Both the position numbers and the translations under genes were made by a program. Below, one piece after another: positions 57,613 to 64,000 of a DNA stretch of 64,000 bases (position 1 is its first letter; each line of letters begins with the position of its first letter). The notes below the pieces were generated by a model. It was not told where the DNA came from, ran no database searches, and saw only the letters and a program-made list of their open reading frames with translations. The stretch spans positions 1 to 64,000 of the forward strand of contig JAFUBX010000002.1 of assembly GCA_017459985.1 (NCBI GenBank), written 5' to 3'. Source of the DNA: Parasporobacterium sp. Its GTDB lineage: Bacteria > Bacillota > Clostridia > Lachnospirales > Lachnospiraceae.

Positions 57613-58060
57613 TCAGTTTTCCTGCAGCTGTTCATAATATTGCTGCAGCAAAGGCCTTGCTTTATCATATACGTTTTTCAGCCCGGGGTCAAACTGACTT
57701 CCCATACCTTCCAGAATGATCCGGTTCGCCGGATATCCCGAGCCGCATGCTGCTTCATTTTCGCAAATTCCTCATCCGTGAATTTCCCGGACTTGCGGAG
57801 CACCACATCATCCACCGCGATTTTTCCCAAATCGTGCATCGGCGCCGCCTTGATCACATCCCGGCACAGCTGTTCGGACAGCTCAAGCTTTCCCCGCCGA
57901 TGTAAGTGATCTGTGTCGCTGTAACCGCGCTTTCCAGATTTGGCGCCGTGGAATACAGCAGATATCCCAGGCAGGCGATCGGTACCAGGGTGAAGATCAG
58001 TGAGCTGCAATAGTAGCTATCGCCGGCCGCAAAGACCGCAATGCTCGCACTTTTTGACAA
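57613..58060 (-). pseudogene. Remnant of a 7TM-HD-GYP signalling protein
   Basis: Three pieces of one minus-strand gene remain in different frames. Around 57900-58020 is a membrane segment (LIFTLVPIACLGYLLYSTAP, then ATQITYIGG). It then joins an HD core (KAAPMHDLGKIAVDDVVL, RKSGKFTDEEFAKMKQHA), and finally a domain end (GMGSQFDPGLKNVYDKARPL, then QQYYEQL) down to the stop at 57613. The GYP half and the region between membrane and HD parts are missing, so two internal deletions and frameshifts are likely. The upstream end is fused to the palindromic repeat element at 58035. Confidence 0.75.
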
Positions 58061-58253
58061 GTCCTGCCGAAAATCTCACGCAATGCTGCATTTTTTCGGC
58101 AAAGAGGCTCTCAGAGAACTGTTTCTGCCAAAAAACTCACGCAATGCTGCATTTTTTCGGCAAAATCCGGCTCTGCAAGAGGTGTCTGCCGAAAATCTCA
58201 CGCATTGCTGCATTTTTTCGGCAGCCTCTGTCAAAAAGTGCGAGCATTGCGGT
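58035..58253. repeat. Symmetrical 219-bp palindromic element with three 61-bp-spaced repeats
   Basis: Perfect 25-bp terminal inverted repeats (58035-58059 and 58229-58253) flank three copies of a 37-base unit (58065-58101, 58126-58162, 58187-58223). The copies are exactly 61 bases apart, with 24-base variable segments between. Five bases separate each outer arm from the nearest copy. Each 37-base unit is itself palindromic (TGCCGAAAA ... TTTTCGGCA). No transposase is nearby and no clear target duplication is seen. It resembles a MITE- or REP-like non-autonomous element and would fold strongly as single-stranded DNA or RNA. Confidence 0.92.
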
Positions 58254-58306
58254 ACCTTGGACCATCTTCCTGACCAACGTTAAAGGTCCTTCCGGCGAGA
58301 CCCATG

Positions 58307-58783
58307 TTATGACTCATTGACCAGCTTTCCTGTCATGTGCTCCGGGGTCAGTTCCAGACAGCATACCCGCGGGAATGCATTTGCGAGTTCTTTTTTCAGA
58401 TAGGCCTCATCATCCGTAAACTTCCGGCACAGGCTGGTACAGATCTCTTTCTTTTTCTCTTCATCGGTGACTTCTTTTATCTGCCCGAATACAATGACAC
58501 TGCGGATATTGAGGGCCCATTCGCCTTCTTTCCGGTAGCCCTGGTCATACACGCAGTAGCTCACCTTCCCGCATCTGCGGATGGCATCCAGTTTGTGCCC
58601 TTCTTTTGCACAATGAAAATACAGCTTTCCGTCTGCCTCCGAATACCAGTGATCCAGCGGCATTCCATACGGATACCCATCGTCCCCAAGCACCGAAAGC
58701 ACTCCCCGGGGCTCGCTCTTCAGTATTCCGATGCACTCTTCCCGGCTGATCTGCTGCCGGAACCTTCTCATTTCACGAAACAT
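58307..58783 (-). CDS. Pyridoxamine 5'-phosphate oxidase family protein (NimA-like)
   Basis: This flavin-binding split-barrel protein has 158 residues. The start MRRFRQQISREECIGIL and the blocks RGVLSVLGDDGYPYGMPLDHWY and LYFHCAKEGHKLDAIRR match Nim-like (nitroimidazole resistance) and related proteins. The actual substrate is unknown; many such proteins are general flavin reductases. An AAAGGAGC ribosome site precedes the ATG. Confidence 0.85.
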   Translation of the reverse strand: MFREMRRFRQQISREECIGILKSEPRGVLSVLGDDGYPYGMPLDHWYSEADGKLYFHCAKEGHKLDAIRRCGKVSYCVYDQGYRKEGEWALNIRSVIVFGQIKEVTDEEKKKEICTSLCRKFTDDEAYLKKELANAFPRVCCLELTPEHMTGKLVNES

Positions 58784-58803
58784 TTCTCTTGCTCCTTTCG
58801 AAG

Positions 58804-59349
58804 TTACTCCTCACCGATCAGATGAACCGTTTTATAATCATGTCCTGTGGCGGGAAGAAATATTTCCACCACATCCGCAGTCTTTATCTTCAGACTTGAG
58901 GTGCAGACACAGGGGTGGCAGCCGAGTTCTTCTCCGGCAAGCACATCTTCATCAATCAGCAGCTGCACTGCATGGTCTTTATCATTCATCAGTCCCATGA
59001 TGCTGACTGCTCCCGGCTCAATGTCCAGATACTTCAGCATATCCTCCGGATCCGCAAAGGAAAGCCTGGCAGAATGGATCTGGGATGAAAGTTCCTTTGT
59101 TTTAAATTTCTTGTCTCCCGGCATCATCAGCAGATAAAAATTTGTTTTCTGCCGGTTGCAGAGGAACAGATTCTTGCAGATCAGTACGCCCAGCACTGCG
59201 TCGATCTCGTTGCAGGCTTCCATATTGTTGGCGGGTCCATGATCTGTCCGGTAATATTCGATTCCGAGACTGTCCAGGAAATCGTACGTTCTGAGCTCCC
59301 TCGGGAGCCTTCCCTCTGTGTTCTCCGGCCGTCCTTTGTAAAGCACCAT
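58804..59349 (-). CDS. ProX-type aminoacyl-tRNA deacylase (YbaK/PrdX-like)
   Basis: This predicted trans-editing factor removes alanine from mischarged tRNA-Pro. The 181-residue protein shows the fold blocks YYRTDHGPANNMEACNEID, LGVLICKNLFLCNRQKTNFYLLMMPGDKKF, ALSIMGL-like VSIMGLMND, and VLIDEDVLAG-like LLIDEDVLAGEELGCHP. The lysine in ICKNLFL is the likely catalytic position. No proS is near. It follows the opposite-strand-free gap next to an HxlR gene. Confidence 0.85.
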   Translation of the reverse strand: MVLYKGRPENTEGRLPRELRTYDFLDSLGIEYYRTDHGPANNMEACNEIDAVLGVLICKNLFLCNRQKTNFYLLMMPGDKKFKTKELSSQIHSARLSFADPEDMLKYLDIEPGAVSIMGLMNDKDHAVQLLIDEDVLAGEELGCHPCVCTSSLKIKTADVVEIFLPATGHDYKTVHLIGEE

Positions 59350-59658
59350 ACTGTTACTCCCTTTGATAATCCGAATTCAAATACATCCTCGAAGACTCTG
59401 TTCAAATTCTCCCGTTACTTCTGTTTTTATTTTTCGTCTGCTGTTCTGCCTTCGCTCTTTCGGATTTTTAGTATTGTCATTATTGTATCTGATCGGGTGA
59501 AAAAAAAAACAAACTTAAGCAGCTTGATTGCTGTGTCCTTTTGTTGTTTCACTTTGACCATCAGGAAGCCTCTGGTATCATAGTACTGAACTGTCCGGAC
59601 TCTCCGATGGTAGACTCGCGTACCCGCAGAATCTCCCGCTGATACTTTTCAGGCCTAT
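59350..59658. other. Intergenic region, no clear gene
   Basis: This stretch of 309 bases lies between the ProX-like and HxlR genes. It is AT-rich with a run of ten A near 59502. I find no supported gene, RNA or clear terminator; short frames here are not convincing. Confidence 0.5.
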
Positions 59659-60009
59659 TCACTTCTGCATCTGATCCTCTGCCCATTGATAGACCGACTC
59701 CAATGCGGGGATCAATGTTTTCCCTCGTTCGGCAAGCGAATATTCCACCGTGGGAGGGATCGTATTGTACTGCGTGCGAGTAATAAACTGATCCTGCTCC
59801 AGTTCCCGGAGGCACTTGGTCAGCATGGTTGCCGTGATGCCCACGACCTTGCGTTCCAGTTCCCGATAGCGTAGGGTCTGGTTCTCTGCGTCCGCGATGT
59901 ACCACAGAATAGGCAGTTTCCATTTCTGACCGATCAGTTCCATGGCATACAGGATCGGACACTCAGTCTCGTAGATATTTTCCTCTTTAGGTAAGGGCTT
60001 TTTGCTCAT
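59659..60009 (-). CDS. HxlR family transcriptional regulator
   Basis: This small winged-helix repressor of the MarR/HxlR group has 116 residues from the start at 60009 (MSKKPLPKEENIYETECP), chosen because GGAGG lies five bases upstream. The blocks CPILYAMELIGQKWKLPILWYI, RYRELERKVVGITATMLTKCLRELEQD and PTVEYSLAERGKTL are typical; the N-terminal cysteine may be redox-sensitive. It is divergent from the gene remnants starting at 60129. An inverted repeat (60023-60039) is its likely operator. Confidence 0.9.
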   Translation of the reverse strand: MSKKPLPKEENIYETECPILYAMELIGQKWKLPILWYIADAENQTLRYRELERKVVGITATMLTKCLRELEQDQFITRTQYNTIPPTVEYSLAERGKTLIPALESVYQWAEDQMQK

Positions 60010-60022
60010 ATCAGCCTCCATT

Positions 60023-60039
60023 ACTATATTTTATATAGT
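60023..60039. promoter_or_regulatory. Inverted repeat, likely HxlR operator
   Basis: ACTATAT and ATATAGT flank three T. The site lies directly upstream of hxlR and between it and the divergent plus-strand promoter, the normal position for an autoregulated HxlR operator. Confidence 0.65.
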
Positions 60040-60060
60040 GGCGAAGATTATTCTGCCTTC

Positions 60061-60088
60061 TTGTTATTCCTTTGTGTCTCATTATAAT
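60061..60088 (+). promoter_or_regulatory. Divergent promoter toward the tautomerase region
   Basis: TTGTTA (60061-60066) and a perfect TATAAT (60083-60088) are 16 bases apart. It would transcribe the broken oxidoreductase/hydrolase and the downstream tautomerase and DsbA-like genes under HxlR control. Confidence 0.6.
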
Positions 60089-60128
60089 GTAGACATGCCC
60101 CAAAATCAATCCTGAGGAGTGATTCATC

Positions 60129-60305
60129 ATGAAGAAAATATTTGAACCGATTACACTGAAGAATCTGATCGCCCGGAACCGTCTGGTACGTTCCGCAACG
60201 TGGGAAGGAATCGCAAATCCCGATGGCAGCGTGACGAACGAAGCCTATGACATCTACTCCGAGTTGGCAAAGGGTGGCGTCGGTGGCAGTTCTCTGGGCT
60301 GCTGA
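60129..60305 (+). pseudogene. Truncated NADH:flavin oxidoreductase (old yellow enzyme) N-terminus
   Basis: The frame encodes only 58 residues. It starts MKKIFEPITLKNLIARNRLV with RSATWEGIANPDG, the canonical N-terminus of OYE/NADH-dependent flavin oxidoreductases of about 400 residues, then stops after SSLGC. A GAGGAG ribosome site and the promoter at 60061-60088 remain. The rest of the gene is deleted; the sequence runs directly into a hydrolase fragment. Confidence 0.82.
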
Positions 60306-60565
60306 ACAACGTGCATACAGAGAAGGACGGCGACTTTTCTCAGGCAGAAAAAGTGACGCACACCGGTGCTCTGCTGGTTGGCACCTATGATAACTTTACG
60401 GATGGAGATCCTTCTGAGTTTCTGCGCAACCTGAACGCACATATGCCAAGTGCTGCCCAGAACAAGCTGATCTTCATCGAGAAGACCGGCCACACCTACC
60501 AGATGAAACATCAGGAAGTGGCGGATGATATCCTGCGCCAGCTTCAGGAATGGAGGGCTGGGTAA
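60306..60565 (+). pseudogene. C-terminal fragment of an alpha/beta hydrolase
   Basis: About 84 residues resemble the C-terminal third of an alpha/beta hydrolase: LLVGTYDNFTDGDP (acid region), then FIEKTGHTYQMKHQEVADDI with the catalytic histidine, ending LQEWRAG. The nucleophile part is missing. It is fused to the oxidoreductase remnant upstream, probably by one deletion. Its stop overlaps the ATG of the tautomerase (TAATG). Confidence 0.7.
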
Positions 60566-60927
60566 TGCCGTTCATTAAGGTCAAAACAAGCTGCCCGATC
60601 TCCAAAGAACAGGAGATCACTCTCAAAAGCCTCCTGGGAAAAGCCATTGAACTGGTCCCCGGCAAAAGCGAGGAATACCTGCTGCTCGAATTTGAGGATA
60701 ACTCCCGTTTGTGGCTGCGCGGCGAATACACTGAACCGATCGCCTACATTGAAGCAGCGATCTTTGGAAATGAAAGCCATGCGGGCTATCCGGACTTCAC
60801 AGCCAAGGTGTCAGAAATCTTCCGCGATGTGCTGGGTATCGCAGCGGAAAACCTGTATATCAAGTATGAGGACATCCCCGCGTGGAGTGTCGGCAGTCAA
60901 TATATTGACATAAGAATGTTCAGGTGA
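60565..60927 (+). CDS. MIF-like tautomerase
   Basis: This 120-residue protein is of the macrophage-migration-inhibitory-factor/tautomerase family. The start MPFIKVKTS places the catalytic Pro at position 2. EEYLLLEFEDNSRLWLRG and PIAYIEAAIFGNESHAGY are family-like. The start overlaps the upstream hydrolase stop (TAATG), indicating former operon membership. Activity may be keto-enol tautomerisation of phenylpyruvate-type substrates. It overlaps the next gene by a few bases. Confidence 0.8.
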   Translation: MPFIKVKTSCPISKEQEITLKSLLGKAIELVPGKSEEYLLLEFEDNSRLWLRGEYTEPIAYIEAAIFGNESHAGYPDFTAKVSEIFRDVLGIAAENLYIKYEDIPAWSVGSQYIDIRMFR

Positions 60928-61595
60928 TAATAGTGTCCGGGAAAATTACCATAACCATGTTTACAGACCCCATGATGGAGCTCCACTATGAGAGCGAGCC
61001 CATCATTGACCGGCTGAAGAAGGAATATGCTGACAGGATTGAATTCAGATATGTAATGAGTCTGCTGGTCAGAGATGTATCTGATTTTATGACGCCAAAG
61101 GAGCGTGCGATGGAACCCGCAGAGGGCATTCGCCGCTATTGCACAAGGCTGGCCGCTATCTATAAGAGCGAAGAAACTATCGGAGGCCTGCCCATCAATA
61201 TGGATGGCTTTTGTCTCTTTGACCCTGAGCACCTCAGCTCCCGTCCACTGTGTCTGGCCTATAAAGCCGCACAATTGACTGAGCCAGCCAAAGCGGACGA
61301 ATTCCTTACAGAACTTCGACATGCAATTGTTTTGGACTGTCGCCCAGCCACACACTTTGACGAAATACTGCGTGTTGTTCGCAAGATCGGAATCTCCGAA
61401 AATTCATTTGTCCGGCACTACCAGGGCGGCAGTGCTGAAGCAGAATTGGGAAAGGACCTCGCCTATACCCGCAGCCTGGGGATTCGCTCATTGCCCGCCT
61501 ATTTGATTCAGTGCAGAGATAATGCGCTGCTGATGCAGAGCTTTGACTATCAAGATTTTATCACTGCAATATCCAAAGTTGCTAACATGCGGTGA
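60924..61595 (+). CDS. DsbA-like thioredoxin-fold protein lacking the CxxC motif
   Basis: This protein of about 223 residues resembles DsbA/FrnE-type proteins: TMFTDPMMELHYESEPIIDR in front and RSLGIRSLPAYLIQ with the cis-proline near the end. The expected DPMCxWCY motif reads DPMMELHY, so both redox cysteines are absent. The start is a GTG overlapping the tautomerase stop; a second GTG at 60933 is possible. It could be a binding or adaptor protein (SpxH-like) rather than an oxidoreductase. Confidence 0.7.
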   Translation: MIIVSGKITITMFTDPMMELHYESEPIIDRLKKEYADRIEFRYVMSLLVRDVSDFMTPKERAMEPAEGIRRYCTRLAAIYKSEETIGGLPINMDGFCLFDPEHLSSRPLCLAYKAAQLTEPAKADEFLTELRHAIVLDCRPATHFDEILRVVRKIGISENSFVRHYQGGSAEAELGKDLAYTRSLGIRSLPAYLIQCRDNALLMQSFDYQDFITAISKVANMR

Positions 61596-61778
61596 ATAGG
61601 CAAAGATTCCGATCTGATTCTCTGCAAGAATAGTGGATATCTTAGACAAAATGCCGATCAGGGAAAAGTCCAGCTTCTTCAGTTTCATAACCATTTTTAT
61701 ACTTATCTGATATTTTAAAAAACAATCTTGATTTCATTCGGTTCCATGATCTTTTGAGCGAGTTCTCTACATGAAATC

Positions 61779-61798
61779 ATGCTAAAATGTTTTAGCAT
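61779..61798. repeat. Short perfect palindrome
   Basis: ATGCTAAAA and TTTTAGCAT flank TG, 20 bases in all, just beyond the stop of the downstream PNPOx gene. No T-run follows, so it may be an operator or a weak end-of-gene hairpin. The rest of the gap 61596-61778 shows nothing recognisable. Confidence 0.5.
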
Positions 61799-61806
61799 TT
61801 CCACAA

Positions 61807-62199
61807 TTATAATGTGATAACCTTGGGCGCTTCCGTAAATGAATAGATCGTTGCCGTTCCGCTCTCAAAAAAGAATACGGTCATTGTCCCATTATCCGGG
61901 TCTGCCAGACCTTTCAGTGACGGATTGGCTTCCAACATGGCAACCCTTGCCTCACGGCGCAGGTCTTCTTTCATGATACCCTCAACACGAATCCATTTCC
62001 CTTCATGCATGCCGCAGATTTCAACTCGTCCATTTTTAGAAAGTTGCTGATATACCTTTTTCGTATTGTTGGTTTCAATATAGAGTTTCCCATCATAGTC
62101 GCAAAGCGCTCCGAACGGCCGGACATGCGGCCGTCCTTCTTCATCGGTTGCAAGGAAAAATGTTCCGCAGTTCCTTAAAAATTCAAATACTTCTTTCAT
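61807..62199 (-). CDS. Pyridoxamine 5'-phosphate oxidase family protein
   Basis: This 130-residue split-barrel flavoprotein starts at 62199 (MKEVFEFLRNCGTFFLAT), chosen because GGAAGGAG lies upstream. The blocks ATDEEGRPHVRPFGALCDYDGKLYIET, EICGMHEGKWIRVEG and TATIYSF are typical. It may bind FMN or F420-like cofactors; the substrate is unknown. It is the second small PNPOx-like gene in this accessory region. Confidence 0.85.
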   Translation of the reverse strand: MKEVFEFLRNCGTFFLATDEEGRPHVRPFGALCDYDGKLYIETNNTKKVYQQLSKNGRVEICGMHEGKWIRVEGIMKEDLRREARVAMLEANPSLKGLADPDNGTMTVFFFESGTATIYSFTEAPKVITL

Positions 62200-62246
62200 T
62201 GGTTTGTACTCCTTCCTGTTAATCATATCCAGAATTGTTTATAACT

Positions 62247-63119
62247 TTACCATTCTCTTAAAAACTGGAATTCTTGTTCAAAGCAGTCTTTTCTGGCTTC
62301 ATTGCATTCCGCAGGCCATTTCTTTTCCGCCGGAAACGCTTTCTTCCAGGATTCCGGTGGGTTAGTACCGAGCAAGTGACTTGCATAGGGGTAGATGATC
62401 GTTCTGACCCTGAAAGGATAATCAGCGTCGGCGAGCACCCTTTTTATTCTTCTCACGGCTGTCGGCGAAGGCCATTCATTATCTCTTTCAGGCGCGACCA
62501 GCAGGACGTGAGCTTTCATATTCTCGACCTTGATCCGGGATTCCTCTGTCAGGGTCGCGTTTTCGTAAAATGACCGTAGAAACTCATTGTGATGCTCGGT
62601 ATCTTGTTTTCGGTATTCCCGCAATGATCCGAAGAACCCCTTCTCCCTTTGGCCGGTAAACAGTGAACACGGGTAATCCTTGCCGTGATAGCTGAACCAT
62701 GATCTGCCGGTAGGTTTTCCGAAGATTTTAGGTTCCTCAACGACGTAGTCGAAGGGACAAATACTGAGGACAAGGTTGATATCAGGGATGAGGGATGCAC
62801 ACAAAAGCGCGTAAGCGGCGCCCGAGGATATACCGTGAATACCGATCTTGTTAAATCCGCTGCGTTTCAGTTCCGCAACGGCTTTTTCAACGTACTCTAC
62901 CGGAATACCGCGCATTTTCTTTGACATGCCTTTCCAAAAGTAGAATCCAAGAACAAGAACGGAGTAACCTGCTTTTCTAATGTATTCGGAATCTGCAAGA
63001 CAATGCTTTTCATTCATGCCCGAGCCGTGCATCCAGATAATAACTTTTTCTTTATTTGTCGTTCCTTCAAACCAATAGGCTTGAAATCCATCTTCTTTTA
63101 CACTGTAATAATCTTTCAT
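62247..63119 (-). CDS. Alpha/beta hydrolase family protein
   Basis: This 290-residue hydrolase shows VIIWMHGSGMNEKHC (oxyanion region), the nucleophile elbow GIHGISSGAAYALL with Ser in G-I-S-S-G, and HVLLVAPERDNEWPSPTAV with the acid. YASHLLGTNPP carries the histidine. The architecture recalls acyl-CoA thioesterase/BAAT C-terminal domains. No signal peptide is seen. Confidence 0.82.
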   Translation of the reverse strand: MKDYYSVKEDGFQAYWFEGTTNKEKVIIWMHGSGMNEKHCLADSEYIRKAGYSVLVLGFYFWKGMSKKMRGIPVEYVEKAVAELKRSGFNKIGIHGISSGAAYALLCASLIPDINLVLSICPFDYVVEEPKIFGKPTGRSWFSYHGKDYPCSLFTGQREKGFFGSLREYRKQDTEHHNEFLRSFYENATLTEESRIKVENMKAHVLLVAPERDNEWPSPTAVRRIKRVLADADYPFRVRTIIYPYASHLLGTNPPESWKKAFPAEKKWPAECNEARKDCFEQEFQFLREW

Positions 63120-63249
63120 TCTTCACCTGAAAAATACCGAGTCGTCAAAGAAAGCGTTTATCATCTGTTTGTTACTGTTGCATGATGGTCCACATCATAA
63201 TCAAAGCAGGTGTATTTCGTTTCTTTTCCTTTCCAATTTGCCGACCGCT

Positions 63250-64000
63250 TCAAGACTTCGCTCTGAGGGAATAAGGCCGAAATCGATACTTGCCTTTTCC
63301 ATGTCCGGACACCGGCTCAATGATTCCGTGCTCTGTCATTTCCCTTAATAGGTCAGATGCTCTGGATGCTTTAATATCAATCACTCGCATCACGTCAGAC
63401 CTTCCAAAGATCGCCTGACCCGGAAATGCTTCACGAAGCTTCAAAATATGGCTTGCTGTTTTCGGCTGAAATATTTTTTCAATGTCCGGTTTTAATGCTT
63501 CAATGTCCGGTTTTTCTGTCTCTTTGAATGCTCCACTGATATGCAAAGTCCGGTTATGAAGAGGATTGCTCTCATTCAAAAGAAGATTGCGGAGGAACAA
63601 TTCAAGGAACTCTGTCGTTTCGTGAACGCCATTTTTCAAATCATTATAGTTTGCCCTGACGAGTGAATTCCGAAAATACCATGCATTCTCGGCAAAAACA
63701 TCATTTGTCCCGTCAAAGCCCAGCGTGCGTAAATACTTGATGAAGAACACCGCTGTCGTTCTGGTATTACCCTCACCGAAAACATGGATCTGCCATAGTC
63801 TGGATATGAATACGGCAAGATGGTGGATGATTTCATCCATCGTAAGATTCTTATAGGAAAACTTCTTCTCCTCCGAGAAATCATAGTCAAGTGTCGCCCG
63901 CAGCTCCGTGGCGCTGCCATACAGCACGGTTGCTCCATTCAGCACCCATTCCTTCTTCGTGATATTGTAATCCCGAATGCGCCCAGCATGAGAATAAATG
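63250..64000 (-). CDS. Fic family protein, partial (cut by the window edge)
   Basis: This predicted AMP-transferase has the Fic core HVFGEGNTRTT (H-x-F-x-x-G-N-x-R), with Val where Pro is common. Upstream codons in frame to 64000 read IYSHAGRIRDYNITKKEW, the usual lead-in to a Fic domain, so the true start lies outside the window. The C-terminal part (ASHILKLREAF... SDVMRVIDIKASRASDLL) looks like a winged helix, as in Fic/wHTH proteins. Such proteins modify targets or act as toxin-antitoxin elements. Confidence 0.88.
   Translation of the reverse strand, partial: IYSHAGRIRDYNITKKEWVLNGATVLYGSATELRATLDYDFSEEKKFSYKNLTMDEIIHHLAVFISRLWQIHVFGEGNTRTTAVFFIKYLRTLGFDGTNDVFAENAWYFRNSLVRANYNDLKNGVHETTEFLELFLRNLLLNESNPLHNRTLHISGAFKETEKPDIEALKPDIEKIFQPKTASHILKLREAFPGQAIFGRSDVMRVIDIKASRASDLLREMTEHGIIEPVSGHGKGKYRFRPYSLRAKS

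Noticed and set aside
58065-58223. CRISPR array
   Set aside because: Three 37-base units with 24-base spacers look similar, but outer inverted arms, spacers that are too short, and no cas genes argue against it.
58000-58320. Plus-strand open frame across the repeat element
   Set aside because: The frame is created by the repeated 61-base units; it has no ribosome site and only repeat-derived residues.

Overview
The window looks like chromosomal DNA of a Gram-positive Clostridia member, most likely Lachnospiraceae. The evidence is gene content and style: a type III glutamine synthetase, formate-tetrahydrofolate ligase, an ANTAR regulator, LL-diaminopimelate aminotransferase, an NAD-type PyrD/PyrK pair, strong GGAGG ribosome-binding sites and sigma-A promoters. 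The family assignment is inference; no database was searched.

Layout. 1-290: a strong minus-strand promoter and a leader that looks like an rRNA-operon leader running off the left edge. 290-6267: oppABCDF peptide importer (minus), with a stem-loop between oppA and oppB. 6318-9232: an ABC exporter pair and the peroxiredoxin Bcp. 9368-18222: pyrimidine operon pyrC-carB-pyrK-pyrD-pyrF-pyrE-pyrB-pyrI (minus), without carA. 18309-20395: a gamma-glutamylcysteine-ligase-like enzyme overlapping an EgtC/YafJ-like class II amidohydrolase. 20562-33298: a ZTP riboswitch controlling purE-purF-purM-purN-purO-purH(transformylase only)-purD-purL-fhs (plus), closed by a strong terminator; then ridA. 33699-34886: LUD protein and TetR regulator.

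35082-55103 is a minus-strand nitrogen supercluster in three blocks, each with a leader or intercistronic hairpin. Block one is asnB-dapF-glnN. Block two is an ammonium transporter fused to a PII domain. Block three is gltB-gltD-glmS-dapL-pyrG-glnA-ANTAR regulator, seven genes with gaps under 50 bases. Glutamine is made (glnA, glnN), turned to glutamate (gltBD) and spent (glmS, pyrG, asnB) inside one regulated neighbourhood. Upstream of the gltB promoter lies the most unusual feature: a strictly 52-bp-periodic array of twelve alternating 8-bp half-sites (48044-48338).

55123-57550 is a small operon (larE, two acetyltransferases, a PPC/DUF296 protein). From 57600 to the right edge the DNA is accessory in character: a wrecked HD-GYP gene, a symmetrical 219-bp palindromic repeat element (58035-58253), a Nim-like flavoprotein, a ProX-like editing protein, an HxlR regulator with its likely operator, a broken oxidoreductase/hydrolase fusion, a MIF-like tautomerase, a DsbA-like protein without its CxxC, a PNPOx-like protein, an alpha/beta hydrolase and a Fic protein cut by the window edge.

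Recurring theme: several glutamine-using steps look rearranged. PurF has lost its catalytic cysteine, CarB has no CarA nearby, and the PII domain fused to Amt lacks the uridylylation tyrosine.
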